Shown one piece after another: positions 12,457 through 25,422 of a stretch of DNA of 64,000 bases. Source of the stretch: Hawksworthiomyces lignivorus (Eukaryota > Ascomycota > Sordariomycetes > Ophiostomatales > Ophiostomataceae); assembly GCA_002917075.1 (NCBI GenBank), contig NTMA01000048.1, positions 62,001 to 126,000 of the forward strand. Reading direction: 5' to 3'. A program made the position numbers and the translations under genes. The notes beneath the pieces were generated by a model. That model did no database searches. It was not told where the DNA came from and saw only the letters and a program-made list of their open reading frames with translations. The first letter of the stretch is position 1, and each line of letters starts with the position of its first letter.

Positions 12457-13341
12457 CTACTCAAAGGATGCGGTGGAAGAGCTGCTCGAGTGGGTGCCAG
12501 ATCGACGGCTGCTATGGCTGCTCTTGCTATGGCTCGTGGAGGCCTGGCGTCCTCGGCGGTGCTTGCGATTCGCCTCATCTGCGGGCAGTCCCTGGACAAT
12601 GCCATTCCTGGCCAGCATGCCTCCGTTGACAGAAAAGTTCCGGCAGACCATAAATGCACGCATGGCAGCGTTCTCCTGAGCCAAGATACCCGACTCATAG
12701 GCAAGATCCGTCTGGTACTCGCGACCGTTGACTAGAACAAGGCAGGTATAGCCGCTGCTGTCACGGTAGCACTCATACATAGGATCCTGCCATCCACGGC
12801 GCCGGCAAAGGCCTAAAGAAAGAAGAAGAAAAAGAAAAACGTGTCAGCTCTGCGTCTCTTTTCTCGTTTAGTTACAGAATCCAACACCCAGCAGCTCATT
12901 TCCCCTTGCAGTAGTAATGCTGCGAACTACGCAGCATGGCTTTCTGCATTCCAGCCCAACCAAGGTCAAGATTGGGTTCGGGTCGGCATCCCAAAAACCT
13001 GGGAGCATCCCACGCCACCTCAGAGACCCAAAGATTGTGTGGAAGAGCAGGGGAAGCAGACACCAGGGTAGTGCATTCAAAGCTCGGTGTGGCACGTCCA
13101 CGTCAATGTCTAAGCTTCAAGTCTATCAGGCACATTACGTGCAGAGGGCTTTGTGGTGCTTCAGGGCCAGAGGTGAACACAATAGTACGGATCGGCGCTG
13201 GGGAATATACACGGAATCTGGTATACATGACGTCTCATGCAAAAAAAAAAGGAAGAAAAAGAAAAGAAGATCACTATGGCTAAGTTCACAAATATTTGAC
13301 TTACTCTCCAGGTACTGCATGTAGAAGCCGAATCCGCTCAT
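12457..13341 (-). CDS. Small protein with a double-stranded RNA-binding-like domain
   Basis: Two minus-strand exons, 13341-13305 and 12812-12457, separated by a 492-bp intron (GTAAGT..TTTAG) give 130 aa from an ATG that opens the conserved segment. Residues 8-72 fit a dsRBD layout: helix (YMQYLESLCRRRGW), strands (PMYECYRD, then GYTCLVLVNGREYQTDLAY), then a helix (LAQENAAMRAFMVCR). The continuity LESLCRRRGWQDPMYECY appears only after splicing, which supports the intron. The lysine-rich KKxAK motif used for RNA contact in classical dsRBDs is not present. The tail from about residue 90 is Arg/Ser/His-rich and probably disordered. An acceptor-like CAG just upstream of the ATG (near 13364) leaves open a further 5' exon. 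The molecular role is unknown; dsRNA binding is a fold-based inference. Confidence 0.7.
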
Positions 13342-15399
13342 TTCGATGGTGTTGGCAAACAAAGCTGAATAGTTAAAATCTCTGAACCCCAGACCGGAGC
13401 GTGTCGAATTCTTTCGAAGAAAATCTGCTTGCAGGATACCGAGCACTCAATGCCGGTGAGAGAGAAACTGTCCAGGAAGCGGACAAGAAGACTGGAATAT
13501 ACTGGTATGGAAAAAGAAAGAAAAAGAGCAGGAAAAGGACTTTGGATTTCGGCAAATGCGCACGAGATCGAGCCAAAGATGCTGCTTAAATGCACTTATG
13601 CCCAATGCCAGATGAACAGCTTGGTGTGTGGGATCCCGGCCTGACGCAAGGGAGGTCGAACGTGGATATAAGAATTGGGGGCAGAGGGGTTTTCTACACG
13701 AGATGAGTAAAGACTTGATGGCAAAGTGGAAATAATGAAAAAAGCGTGTGGTTGTGTGAAGACGATATTCTGGTACGTGTAAGTGTAAATACGTCCGCCT
13801 CTTTGTGTGTAGTGTGAGGAGTGTGTGTGCGAGTTTATAAGTGTGCAAGTGTGTAAGTCGCGAGAGTGTGTCAGTCTGAGAAGAAGCTTGTGCGAGTGTG
13901 TCTAAGAGCTGTTTAAGGCTGATATGCAACTTGTTCAAGTCACCTTTTTTTTTTTTTTGTTCTGGTGGTGGCGGAAGTAGAGGATGGGTCGACAAGCAAC
14001 GACAACAACGTTGGCAACGGCGAGAACTGCGTGCTTTATTATTGCAGAAAAAAAATCGGCCGGCTTAGTGCGGGGCTGGCATTGTCCAGATAGCGGCCGG
14101 AAAATGAGGAAGCAACGGAATGCAAGCGGGAAACAGACGAAGATGCACGTCGAGATGCGGCTCTCAAAGTGTGACCCATCTTGATGTGTTGGCGCTGCGG
14201 TTGCCAGTTGATAAAAACAGACCAGACTAGAAGGCTCCACACAGCGCATTTGAGGGGGGTGGGGAGAGAAATAATAAGGGAATGTGAAATAAAAAATATA
14301 AATATAAATAAATAAAACAAATAAAAAGAATTAAGGACGATGGATGCATCATCAAACCTAGCGTGAAGATCTCCTTGATAAAGTTCTCGACTTACACTCC
14401 GTACTTCCATTCGGCAGAGTCGCAACATTGCAGCACCCGCCGGCTAGGATTGGGAAAAGGAGACCCCATTTTTGCTAACAACAATGAAATTGGCTTTTTT
14501 TTCTTGCGTTGGGGGTGGGCGTACAAAAAAAAAAAAAAGAAAAAAAAAAGCATATACCAGGACCTAGGACCGGGGGGGTTAGAGGGGAGGGGGGTGTAAG
14601 GAAAGGAGCGCGCAACAGAACAGGTATCAAAGAACCGAGTATCCAAGCATGTATAAAGTATGGAAGGCAGAGAAGAAACAGACCCAAGGGGGCGTATGAG
14701 TATACGGAGGGTAAGGGCAGAAGATACGTTTGAAGACGCAACGAGTACCGAAAGACAGGAGAACCGCACGGGAATAATAAAAGCAAACTAAAATTAAATA
14801 AAATAAAATAAAGCCACACAAGTTGTGCGTGTGTGCATGGATAAAAGGGGGGGTTGAGCGGTGGTAAATAACAAGAAAGGTAAAAGAAATAACATGAGAG
14901 GACGGGGAAATGTTTCCTGTATTTTGTTAAAGAGCCACTCAGCATGCAAGTCTAGGCGTAGTGAGGTGGCGAAATGGAACCAGCTTAGAACCAGTATTGC
15001 GAGACGCGGAAATCCGAATGGCAAAAGACGTCGCAAGAAGTAGCAGCTAAGAAGTGCAAAGAGGCCAAGAAAAAAAAAAGCTTGCTCTTCTGTTCCCAAT
15101 CGGCGGTCAGCCAGGTCCTCTGCTCAGGCGAGTTCGGGAACCGGGTCGGAGGGACCAGAGGGGCAATTCGAGAGAGCCGGACCAGACGTAGAACTCTTCG
15201 CGCCGCGTCTAGCTTGATAATTCTTCTATCCGTTTCCCATACTCCCCATTGTGCTCGCTGCAGAAGAGTACCCACGCTGGGGTGTAGCATATCTTCAATT
15301 CGAGCTAGCGGAAGAAGAAGCGTATCGCCAGCTGCTGCGCTGCGGGAGGCCAGGCCAAGGTACTACTACCTTATCATCTTAGCTAGCTTGCCAGATCCT

Positions 15400-15424
15400 G
15401 GAGGCCCTGGAGGCCCTGGAGGCC
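15400..15424. repeat. Three copies of a 9-bp repeat (GGAGGCCCT)
   Basis: GGAGGCCCT is repeated in direct tandem. It is a small simple repeat with no evident function. Confidence 0.6.
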
Positions 15425-16817
15425 GCGTCAGGACAAATGGTTACGAATAAGCATCCCGTTCCCGGTCTCATTTCAAGTGTGCTTCTTTTTTCGGATCAAG
15501 AGGCGCCCCCTCAATTGCAGCGCCCGTTTGGTGAACACGAAACAGATACTCGGTCTGGCTGCTTGTTTTTGCGAGCAGCATCTAAAATGAGGGCATGCGA
15601 GCCAGAGCGCCAGAGCCATGCATCCCCCACCTGTCATGCAACCAGAGCTTGACCTTGAAAGGATGAGAACAGTCATATTTACATGGGCCGCTTGTACGGA
15701 GAACATATGTGCATATCATATATGCATGGGAGGAGACGTATGTATGTGCATATGGCGGCAGACAAAAAAGACAAAACAAAATGGGTTACCCTTGTAGAGG
15801 TAAATACGCTCAGCTCTCAGCTCCCAGCACTCAGTAGTGTACGTTACACCCTGCATCGCTTTCTTGATACTACAAGAAGGCAAAAAGCAAAACAAGGGAA
15901 GCAGGCGAATAAAAGCGAATAATCAAATAAAGCAACATAAAAATTAGAAAAGAAAAAAGAAATCGAGACCGGGGCAGGCCGGTGGACGACAAACTGACCT
16001 GCATGGGCATGTGCGCACGAAATCCAATTTCAAGGTAAAGCTGCCTTTACCAATAGGAGAAGATACCCAAGTGCATATGCTTACTGTGTGGTAAGAACTG
16101 TGGATCATCTCGAACTGAGCGGAACATCCGTTTCCAGCGCCGACGGTGGGCGATACGCACCGAGGTGAAGCAAGGCGTCAACGGCGAGCATGGTAAACAG
16201 GAGAAGAGCCACTCAGGGGAGAGAAGACGCATGTTCTGCGAGACGGCATTCTCAGCGGCAATCCTGAAGAAGATCAATCAGGAAGAGAGAAAGGCCACCC
16301 GACAAGTCAAGAAGCGATTTCGAAGTGGAAGAAAGACTTCGAAACCGACAATCACAAAAGAGTAGCGCTGTCCGTAAGCCCTGCAAAAGAATCTGAATCG
16401 AACAAATCAGAGGGATCTGCAGGGGGGTGTCTGTTGGTACAGCTAAAATAGTAGGGCGGAGACGATGCAGTGACAGACTGAAGCGAAGACTACGTAGGCG
16501 CTTGGCGATGGTGCTGGTCAAGGTAAGGGAGCTGTGGAACGCTCTGAGCTGGTCACAAACGCCAGATCTCCTTTTTACGAGGGGATGTAGGGTTAATGTA
16601 TTCGTCGTGGTGCAGCAGTGTCATCGTCAGTGAGATACGGGGAGGGGATGTTACATGTATGCGTGCAGAGCAGGCATCAGACAAGAGCAAAAGCGATCAA
16701 CGAACGGCGCAGATTGGTGAACTTTAGCGAGCTAGACGGGGAAAGGGAAAAGAAGAAAAAAAATAAGGACAGGAAAGAAGCCAGAAGATGCACATGATGC
16801 AAGAGATGCACTAAGGG

Positions 16818-16846
<29 letters not shown>
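16818..16846. repeat. A29 homopolymer
   Basis: An uninterrupted run of 29 adenines inside the gene desert. Such tracts exclude nucleosomes and are unstable. The exact length in an assembly is uncertain. Confidence 0.85.
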
Positions 16847-16848
<2 letters not shown>

Positions 16849-17007
16849 TAAGACTTGTCGATAGATACCGTCGAGTCGCCACCCGCCGTTGATGACCCCC
16901 AATGCACAAAACGAAGACGTTGGAGGTTAAAACGTCGAACCGTTGGAAGTTGAACGTTGCCGAATTCGAGAGAAGGCGTCGAACAAAAGTAGAACAAAGT
17001 TGGACCA

Positions 17008-17034
17008 GGGGGGGGGGGGGGGGGGGGGGGGGGG
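17008..17034. repeat. G27 homopolymer
   Basis: An uninterrupted run of 27 guanines on the + strand, 160 bp from the A29 run. It can form a G-quadruplex. Sequencing error in the run length is likely. Confidence 0.85.
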
Positions 17035-18086
17035 TGGAGAAGATGTGCAGCAAGGGTTCCAAGTGGGATGGGTGGTTAACCACGAAGTCGGTGAGGAATC
17101 AGTTATGAACAGAGCAGGAGAGAGCAATGAGCCTAAGGAGCAGAGCAACATGAAGAGACAGCGGAGAGAGAGAGAGACAAAGAGAGGGGGCGGAAAAAAG
17201 ACGATGGGAAAGTAGCGGAGCATTCGAACAGACGAAGAGTATGATGAGCTGCATGAACAAGTGGCTGGGACTTGAGGAACCCTTGCATAATGGCAACTTG
17301 TGTGGGATGGAAGCCATCACCGTTTGGCGCACATCGCTGGGTCCTAACGATCAACGAGAGGGGCTGTGAATGGGTGGAGAGATGAGAGATGGAGAGACGA
17401 AGACGAGGGGAGGAGGAGGAGGAGTAAGAGGAAGAAGAAGACTGGAGGAGTACAGCGCACGACGTGCTCCGTAGAGGAAAGTTGGAGGTGGGGTGCAGAA
17501 CGACAAGAGGCGAGATTAAAAATTGGAAAACCCATGAACGCGCGCCATGGGAAGAGTTTAAAAAAAAATAGAGCAACCCTACATTTCTCATGCAATGATG
17601 CGTTGGCAAATGCTGCTTAATATTAACTGGAGAACTAGAATATTATATGTATATATAAAAATAAACAAAATAAAAATATAATAAAATAAAAAAGGACGCC
17701 AACGGCGAAAGCGAAGAATGAGAACGGACTGTAGCAATAGGAAGAGGTAAAATGGGAGATAAAATCAGCACATCAAAAACAGAAAGTACCTCTCCTAAGG
17801 CCTAGAGAAAGCCAAAAGAAAAAGGCATGATTTAAAATTGCCACTATTACCGGACTTTCCTAGTTGAGTGAAGAGGGTACATCGTACGAAGTAATTGCCT
17901 CGCAGAAAAGCATACGGATATACTGCGAGTACATATTTCGTGCTCTGAGGAAAGAAGAAAAGCAATGTATAATCTGGAAAGGGCGAGCCTGTCGAGATCC
18001 TTGTTATGTTTACTCACGGAAGGACCGAATGGCTATCGGAGATGCGGCAAAGACACGGCTTTTTTATTTGTTTTCCTTTTTTTGTC

Positions 18087-18124
18087 TTTTTTTTTTTTTT
18101 TTTTTTTTTTGGGGGGGGGGGGGG
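18087..18124. repeat. T24 directly followed by G14
   Basis: Twenty-four thymines abut fourteen guanines with no base between them. This is a strand-asymmetric junction of two homopolymers. Confidence 0.85.
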
Positions 18125-21100
18125 TAATTATGTGTGAGCCTAATTGTTATCCACCTCTTTTCTCCAATACTGTTCTTTCTTCGTGGTTGCCTTAGTCTGA
18201 TGTTGCTGTCTTCTCCGGTCCGGATGGAGAACCGCGAGGTTTGTGCATTAGTGCCCAGCTAAAACAAAAGACTTTATGCATCGTGTGCAGAGGCCGGATG
18301 ACGCTAGTGGAGAGACTCATTATTTGTTTTTGGCTTGAAGATGCACTGTCATCTATCCGCCCCGTTCCTATTCTTATCACTGTCTGGTCCATTCTATTCC
18401 AGTGATAATAGAGCAAAGCAGGAAATTATGGGCCCTTCAAAGAATCTCTACTCTGAAGTTCATTTTTTTAAACAGCATATTTTTCACGTTGCGAGACAGG
18501 AGGCTATAAGCTAAACTCTAGATTTTTTTTTTTTCGTTTCCTGCGTTTCCTCCAAATGTTTGTTTAGTTTCTCTTCTTATACACATCGTTAACTTAAGTA
18601 CCAACACTTTTTTTTTTTTGTAATTTTTATTTCTTCATATCGAATATAGCCTCTCTATGAAGGTATCTCTATCGTCTCATCAATTAAAATGAAAGACACA
18701 AAAAAGAAAAAGGGGAGGCAACAGTGCCTTGAAACAGTAGGATTGTTGCCCCTGTTGAGTATATAAGACTCTAATATAGCAAGCACCTGAGAATTAATCG
18801 TGCACTCCAAGAATAGGACTGGTCTTCTGGGACAAAAAAAAAACAAGGGCTAAATTTACACAGAAGCAGTCCATACCTTACTACTGACCGTATGTTAGGA
18901 CCCGTAAAACCTAGCTAAGCTATGCCAACATCAACGTAACATTATCCTGCAGGTGAATGCCGTTTTGTATTCTCTTTAATGTCCGGTTTTGATTATATCG
19001 CTGTAATGGGCAGGACAGAGGATGGTTGAACTGCAGGCCTTTTTTATAATCTAGGTAGATGAGACCCTCGTCGTCCGAACATATGCCTAAACTATGTTTA
19101 GAGGCGTGGTCCACCATTTTGCCTTGCTGAGCTGATGGCCAGGCAGCTGAGAAAGGGAATGAGATCCTCATTGATATGATCAACCAACGAAAGCGCCAAA
19201 AAGGTTAGCCACACAGTAATACGACCAAATAGCGGGTCAGCACATGCAGCAACGTAATATGAAGAACATATATCAAGGTTCACAGGCTCCTAAAGACCCG
19301 AGAGGTGGGATCAGCCTCACAATCATCTAGCTCGTTGTCTATTTTGAGCCTCGTTTCCAAATTATGACGGACTAGAAGAGTATGGCTCATTTGCCATGGT
19401 TCTTCATTTGGCAGTGTAGTCCCATTTCCACCCATGAAGAGGCGGCTGAAATTTCATAGAAACTCGATTCTGAATAAAGCTCGGTAAAAATCCATAGCCG
19501 GCCTAGGGCAATCAAATCATCATCAACCACGCCGAGTTTTATGGGGAGTTGTAGGGTCGCGGATGTCTGTACGCAACCTAGTCCAACTGACTCATGAATA
19601 TTCGACTCACGCAATGTATCCCATCAAAGAAGAAGGCAAACAATGGCGCAGTTTCTTGTGCTGTTGGCCGTGGCCATCTATTTCGTATGCAGCTTTGTCC
19701 GCTTCTCCGTAATCCTGCAGGACGGGCCATCTCTCCACCAAACCTGGAATTGTGGTGCGAGCCCACCCGCACCGTACCCTGCAAAGCTTTCCTTCAGAGA
19801 TTCCCTTTATCTTTATCTAGCTTCTGCGCTGTGCTGACAGCACCTACGTATGCTTTCTCATGCCGAAATAGTCAGCATCATTTCTGGGACACTGCTTCGT
19901 CTTGCCTGGAGATTAACCTTAATATTTGCAAATGGCCTATAGCTTGCTACGAATGGCTATCGAATGCCAAGATTGCCGTTGCTTGCGGGCGGTCGAGCTG
20001 CAGTGTAACGGTTTTTTCATCCGTCCTTTTGAGTTCGGCAATCGGGGATGTGCAAATAACTGAACGAAAAGACCGGAGAAATTCGTAAACGCCCATGTAC
20101 CATGTACGCGCGCTTTAATGTAACAAAACAAAAATTGTGGGCTTGACGGCTACAATAACTGCAGCAGGTTTTGTCCACTGGACCAGTTCACCGAACAATG
20201 CATAATGGGGAAAAAGAGGAATACCGGCTCCGATCCCATCTATTTGTTGACTCAAGTAGGACACAAGTGCCTTTACGCACGCGTAAACAAACAGTATGCG
20301 TAACAACGACGCCTCATCAGTTTAATTGACCAAAAAGAGAGCAACTTGCAAGAAGCCAAGGCAATATTTCCCACTGTTGGAGCAGAGAGGCAAGGGCTCG
20401 ATTTGAGATATTGAGGCGACCGCTGGAACTGTAGCACATGGTCGCAGCGAGAAAAACAAGAAATTGTATCAGAGTTTCATCTGCTGTCCTTTTTGAAAGC
20501 GATTGGCGGACAATTGTTAACAAATTCCTGGCTCCGTCCACCAGTAGAATGAAAACGCCGCGCTACATTCCCAAGTGATAAAAGGAACGAGCAAGAGAGG
20601 GGATAAAAGGAGAGAGGCATACACACAGTAGATTGTCGTCTACTTCGGTGTTGATGGCGATGATTCAAACCGCAGAACGTGGACCTCTGAGACAAACTTG
20701 TCTTACATTGACACGTGCGCAAGCAGGGGTTGGAAAGAAGAGAGAGCGATAGACGGTGAGATCAACTGAGAGGTACCTGCTCGCTCGTTCCGCACCATGC
20801 AAGAGTGCAGGGACCGTCTCCTAGAATTGTGCATCAAATTGACTTTCTCTCGCTTTACGACTATAGTGAGATTTATTGTAGACATCAAGCTATACGCATT
20901 TGGAAGATAATCTCATGGTTGAACAGAGGAAACGGATAGAGCCATTCTAACTACACATCCTAACGAGCACTCAACGTCCCTACCCCGATTTATGGGACTG
21001 TGGGGGTTTTTAAGAACTATCTTGTTTCTGTTTTGCGCTTCGAGTAACCAGAATAATGACTCCTCTCATATGAATCAGGTATCTGATTATCCTGGAACGC

Positions 21101-24100
21101 CGAATCCCATTTGTAGCGGACGAACGCATAAATTTGGAGGGGCAAGCGAGTGGCCCTGTCGTCTCTGCTGAAACGATGTTCAGCGACCATCGCGAGTGCT
21201 TGTTGACGCTAGAACATTACAATCCGCCAACAAAGCAACATCCAAAGAGTTGCGTTCCGAAAACACGGTTGGTATTGCAAAATTTCATCTACTTTCCATT
21301 TTGTCGTTTATATTGCTCACTGTCTGCCGTCCGTTGCAATTCCCTTGTTCAAAGATTGGGGACAAGCTTATATGGTGCATGCACACTCATATGAACTATT
21401 TATGCGCTCATTACGTAGCATCTCGCATTTTTTGTTAACATACATGCATAGTAGTGTCTTCCAAGGAGCGCTCTTTACTGGCGACGGTTTCGGGGGATAC
21501 AGTCACCCACTCTCACACAATCTGAGATGCTCCTCTGTCCGGGTTGGCTGAACCGGAAAAGGTGTCGTCGGCACCCCCCCTGCCAGGCACCCCCATGTTC
21601 CCCCCTGCCGCTTTTTTCGAGCGATATCTGAAACAAGAGAAAATGGCATCGCAGTATCCAATCGCAACATTTCTTCCAATTTGCGATCACCTCATCCTTT
21701 TGGGCCATCCCTTCCTCACGCCCTAGAAGGGGAGGGAGACTGCAGGAGACCGCAGGACGGTAGGCGGGAAGAAAAGAGAGACGCTCACCCAACCAGTAGA
21801 GAAAAAGGCTAGGACTTGGATCTCTGCGCGGCACATTGGTGTCTTCCTCTACGCGTACTTTCTGGACAACAACCAGGCACATTCACACACCTTTACACTT
21901 CTGCGCGAGCAGTGCTGCACACGTAAGAAAGATACGCTCACACCCAGGCATACGTACGCTTTTAAGGCGTTAGCCTCCACAGACGAGTTCTAAGAAGTGC
22001 GATACACACGCCATCGGCGAGGGAAAACATGGCCGGGCGCTGCATACAGTCCGTTAGTGCATTCGTACATTACGAACACAACCACCGGCACTCGCCAAAA
22101 AATGGAGCGATGGGGATGCCACGTATATGACTTATTATCGATATCTTATCGTCTTCGCTTTGTGTTGAAGGCGCTATGTAATACGCCGTGCGTTCGGTCA
22201 GGCGGTATTGCTTTCTATTCATAGGATACGGAGACATGCGGACAGCACTAAAGAGGAAATATTAATACTGTGTTTACTTTTCCATGGTGGATCTCTTGGG
22301 CTAGACTGGCAGTTTTTCTCCACAGTATCGAAGTCTCTAAGCCTTTTCGCAGGCTGCCCCCAATTCCAGGGCTTAGCATTACAGTGGTAACGGCTTACAT
22401 GTCTCTAGCAAGTGACATATTTGGCAAGGCCGAAACGACGGAAAAAGCCTATTACTAGAGGATATTTTTACAATACCAGCGCAAACCATAGAGAGATCCG
22501 CCTTGCTGACATGGAAACGCCCGTAGAACTTCGTATGATAGGGTTTGTACTCCTATAGGATGCACACGCAGCACGCCCGGGAGGCATGGAGGAGCGGAGC
22601 AACCAGCCAATGCTTTTCTCCCTGTCTTGATACGACAACAGCATCCGACTACCACGACAGCAATGGCTTGACTCGGAAAGGCAAGATCAATCTTTATACC
22701 TCACTTGTGCCGATTGGGCTGCCTCTGTGTCTCGCAGCTTGATTTCATTCTCTTTACCTGTGATCCTTGGCACAGCGTCCCTTGCATTTGCTCTCCCGCT
22801 TCTTAGGGCGTTTTGTATTAAGGAACTGTATGAACTGCATAAGCATTCAACAACTACGGCTAGGACAATTTTCAATATCTGACCTGCTTCATAGAAGATA
22901 CCTAAGAATGTGCGAAGTTGAACAGCCAGTAGGCACTGTCCGCGCCCGCTCTTATATCATCGTTGTTCTTTTTATGTCGCTGAATAGCTCAGTTTCAAGC
23001 CCCATATCTGTCTCAGCTTTGCCGATCCTAAACTTGCTGCGCCTCAAGATTTCGTCGTCACCACCACTAGCAGCTGTGCAATCGCGTTTCTACAAGCAGT
23101 CCGTCCCCCCTTCTTTGACCTTTAGGGTATCAAGGGAGCCTACAGCCTCTCGGAGTGGTACACCAGTTGGCCGCTATCCCAGCAGAAGAAGAAAAAAAAA
23201 GAGAATACCTTCTTTTGGAAGAGAAGATACACATGGTGGGTGGAGACTGGTACAGCACAAGAAGACGGCCGTGCCCCATAGACTTGACCCCTGTGCAGAT
23301 CATAGTTGGTTCAGACGGCTCTCTTACGTTGCGTCCAAACGAATGCGACTTTGGCTGACCCCATACTATTTGTAGTATGCAGACGACAGGGAGACCTCAA
23401 ACTTTATACCAGGGCAAAGACACACCTACCTCGAGAAAAACAACGGTATGAGAACGGGCTCCCACACCAGCCTCTAACACCACCCAGACTGCAGTCTGAG
23501 TGCCGCTTCGACTTTGGGAACACATGCACATACACGCTCTCCCTCCCTAGACCCCTTCATTCCTTCGCGTCCTGGACATCTTCTTTTGCAATAGTGCTTG
23601 GTCAGACTGCAAAGTTGACTGTGCCAAACCAAACCCGAGCGGAAGATGGGACAAGAAAAGCCAACAAGGCCCTTTTCAGCACATTCTTCTTTGTTTTTTT
23701 GTCTGCTGCATCTTGTCCCTACTGCACTCAGTCCGCCATCAGGATTATTCTCAGCCACCTCCTTGTCCATAACCCTGGAGAATAAATCCTGACTTCCGAC
23801 GACAGGCAAAGGGCTGTATGGTACCCTACGCTGTTACCCGGCAGCACATGTTCGAGAAGAACATCGAGGAACAGCGAGGGCTTTCTTTCACAGATCTCCC
23901 TTCTTAACGCCCTTTCAGCACTGCTGATACATGACCTGCTGCCTGACTTTTTTTTTTTCATTTGACTTTGCGTCGTGTTTTTGCAAGTTTATTTTGAAGG
24001 CTTATCGTCCTTCCACATCTGGCATTCTCTCTTGCACTTCGGGTCCTTCCTTTTTCACCATCGTACAACAGCAACCCCTCACCGGCCCGTCGCTAATGTT

Positions 24101-25422
24101 CAGATGTGCCATCACGACCAGGTAAAGAGACTGGCACATCGTGACAAAGGACAATTAACAGGATAACACAGTCGCATGTTCTGTGCGGTATTTTCCAATC
24201 GGCCTAGTTTTCGGTTGAGACCACTGCCGCCTTCTACCAGAGAAGCTTTGAAACTTAAACCGTCCCCCACCCGAGCAGAACCATCTCCTTTCCGAGCGTG
24301 ATATCTAGATAGGAAAAGAAGGGCTGTGTGAAAATTAAATCGAGCCCTTGAGACTGCTCTACTTTCCTCTTTGGGATACACTTGCTGTCAATCCCGGCAG
24401 GGGGAGAGAAAGAAGCATACTTCGTCTACAGAAGACCGCCGACCTTCACCTGCGTGTTTCTTCGGCATCGAGGACTCCCGACTCGATGGGACACCTGAGT
24501 CGAGGACCCTAGTCAGTGCTCTGCTTGCCCGTCCTCGAATTTTGGGACAGCTGAGAGAGCACTTCGCCGTATCCAGGATCATTGTTGTTTCGGCCGTTTC
24601 AATCCTTATGGGGGCAGTCAGTGCAACTCTCAAACGTCGATCCCGCGAGCATCGTTGATCTTTCTTCTGGGACTATTCCGTTCTTCACTTTTCGCACCCC
24701 TTTTTTGCGCTTTCTTATCACTTCATTGCTTTGATATTCTTCTCATTTTCTATAGTGAGCCCCCCGCTCAAACACAAAATCTGGGGATCTCCCACATTCG
24801 TACTCCCTGGTGATTTGCACCCAGCTTTTTTCTTCCATTTAGTACGTTTCTCGCGCCCCCCGTCGAACGGCCTCCTCTCCCATTTCTCTTTCTCTCTCTC
24901 TCCTCGGCCATCTTTCCTGCTCTGATAGGCAACATCAGAGTCCCATCTCAAGGTGTTAGGAACTCATTGTGGAAACGTGTTCAGCAAGATTTGATTATAC
25001 GACGATTAGAGGCGAAGAGGATATTGATATCAAAGAAAAACCAGGTGAAGGACTGAAAGATATTTTACGATCGAGAAAAATCACCAGCTAGATTTTACTT
25101 CTTGGTTATGAAGAAATCTCGGAATACATTCTACAAAGGTCAACATACGAAGAACACGAGAAAATATTCAACTAGAAAGAAAGGCTAGTTCCTGGAAAAG
25201 AGAACAACAGAAGAGATCGAGTGGCGGTATTGGACAAACTATTTTCAAATTATTCTTGAACTGGGACATACTTGGCTCAGAAGAGCGAACATCCCAAAAC
25301 TGGACGAAATCAGATTTCAGACTAATTTCACAACTCGACGAAAAACGAAAGTCTTTTTCTCAGACAAATTCGTGGCGTCCTGATGCCGTAGGAGAATATT
25401 ATCGGAACAACTAGTCGACAAA

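Larger units (their letters stand above)
13342..25422. other. Twelve-kilobase gene desert
   Basis: No frame longer than about 200 codons and none with recognisable motifs or the GC3 bias of neighbouring genes. The part next to 13341 holds a GT/GA-rich leader-like stretch (13740-13960) for the minus-strand gene. Extreme homopolymer runs sit at 16818-17034 and 18087-18124. The last 700 bp before 25423 look like the 5' leader of the next gene. Such large upstream spaces are common in front of fungal developmental regulators, so a long cis-regulatory region or unannotated non-coding RNA is possible but not shown. Confidence 0.5.

Noticed and set aside
22767..23375. 202-codon + strand frame in the gene desert
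   Set aside because: Ser/Arg-rich without motifs, and codon use unlike neighbouring genes.
24371..24658. 95-codon frame in the leader region of the 25.4-kb gene
   Set aside because: Could be an upstream ORF, but there is no evidence that the transcript starts before it.
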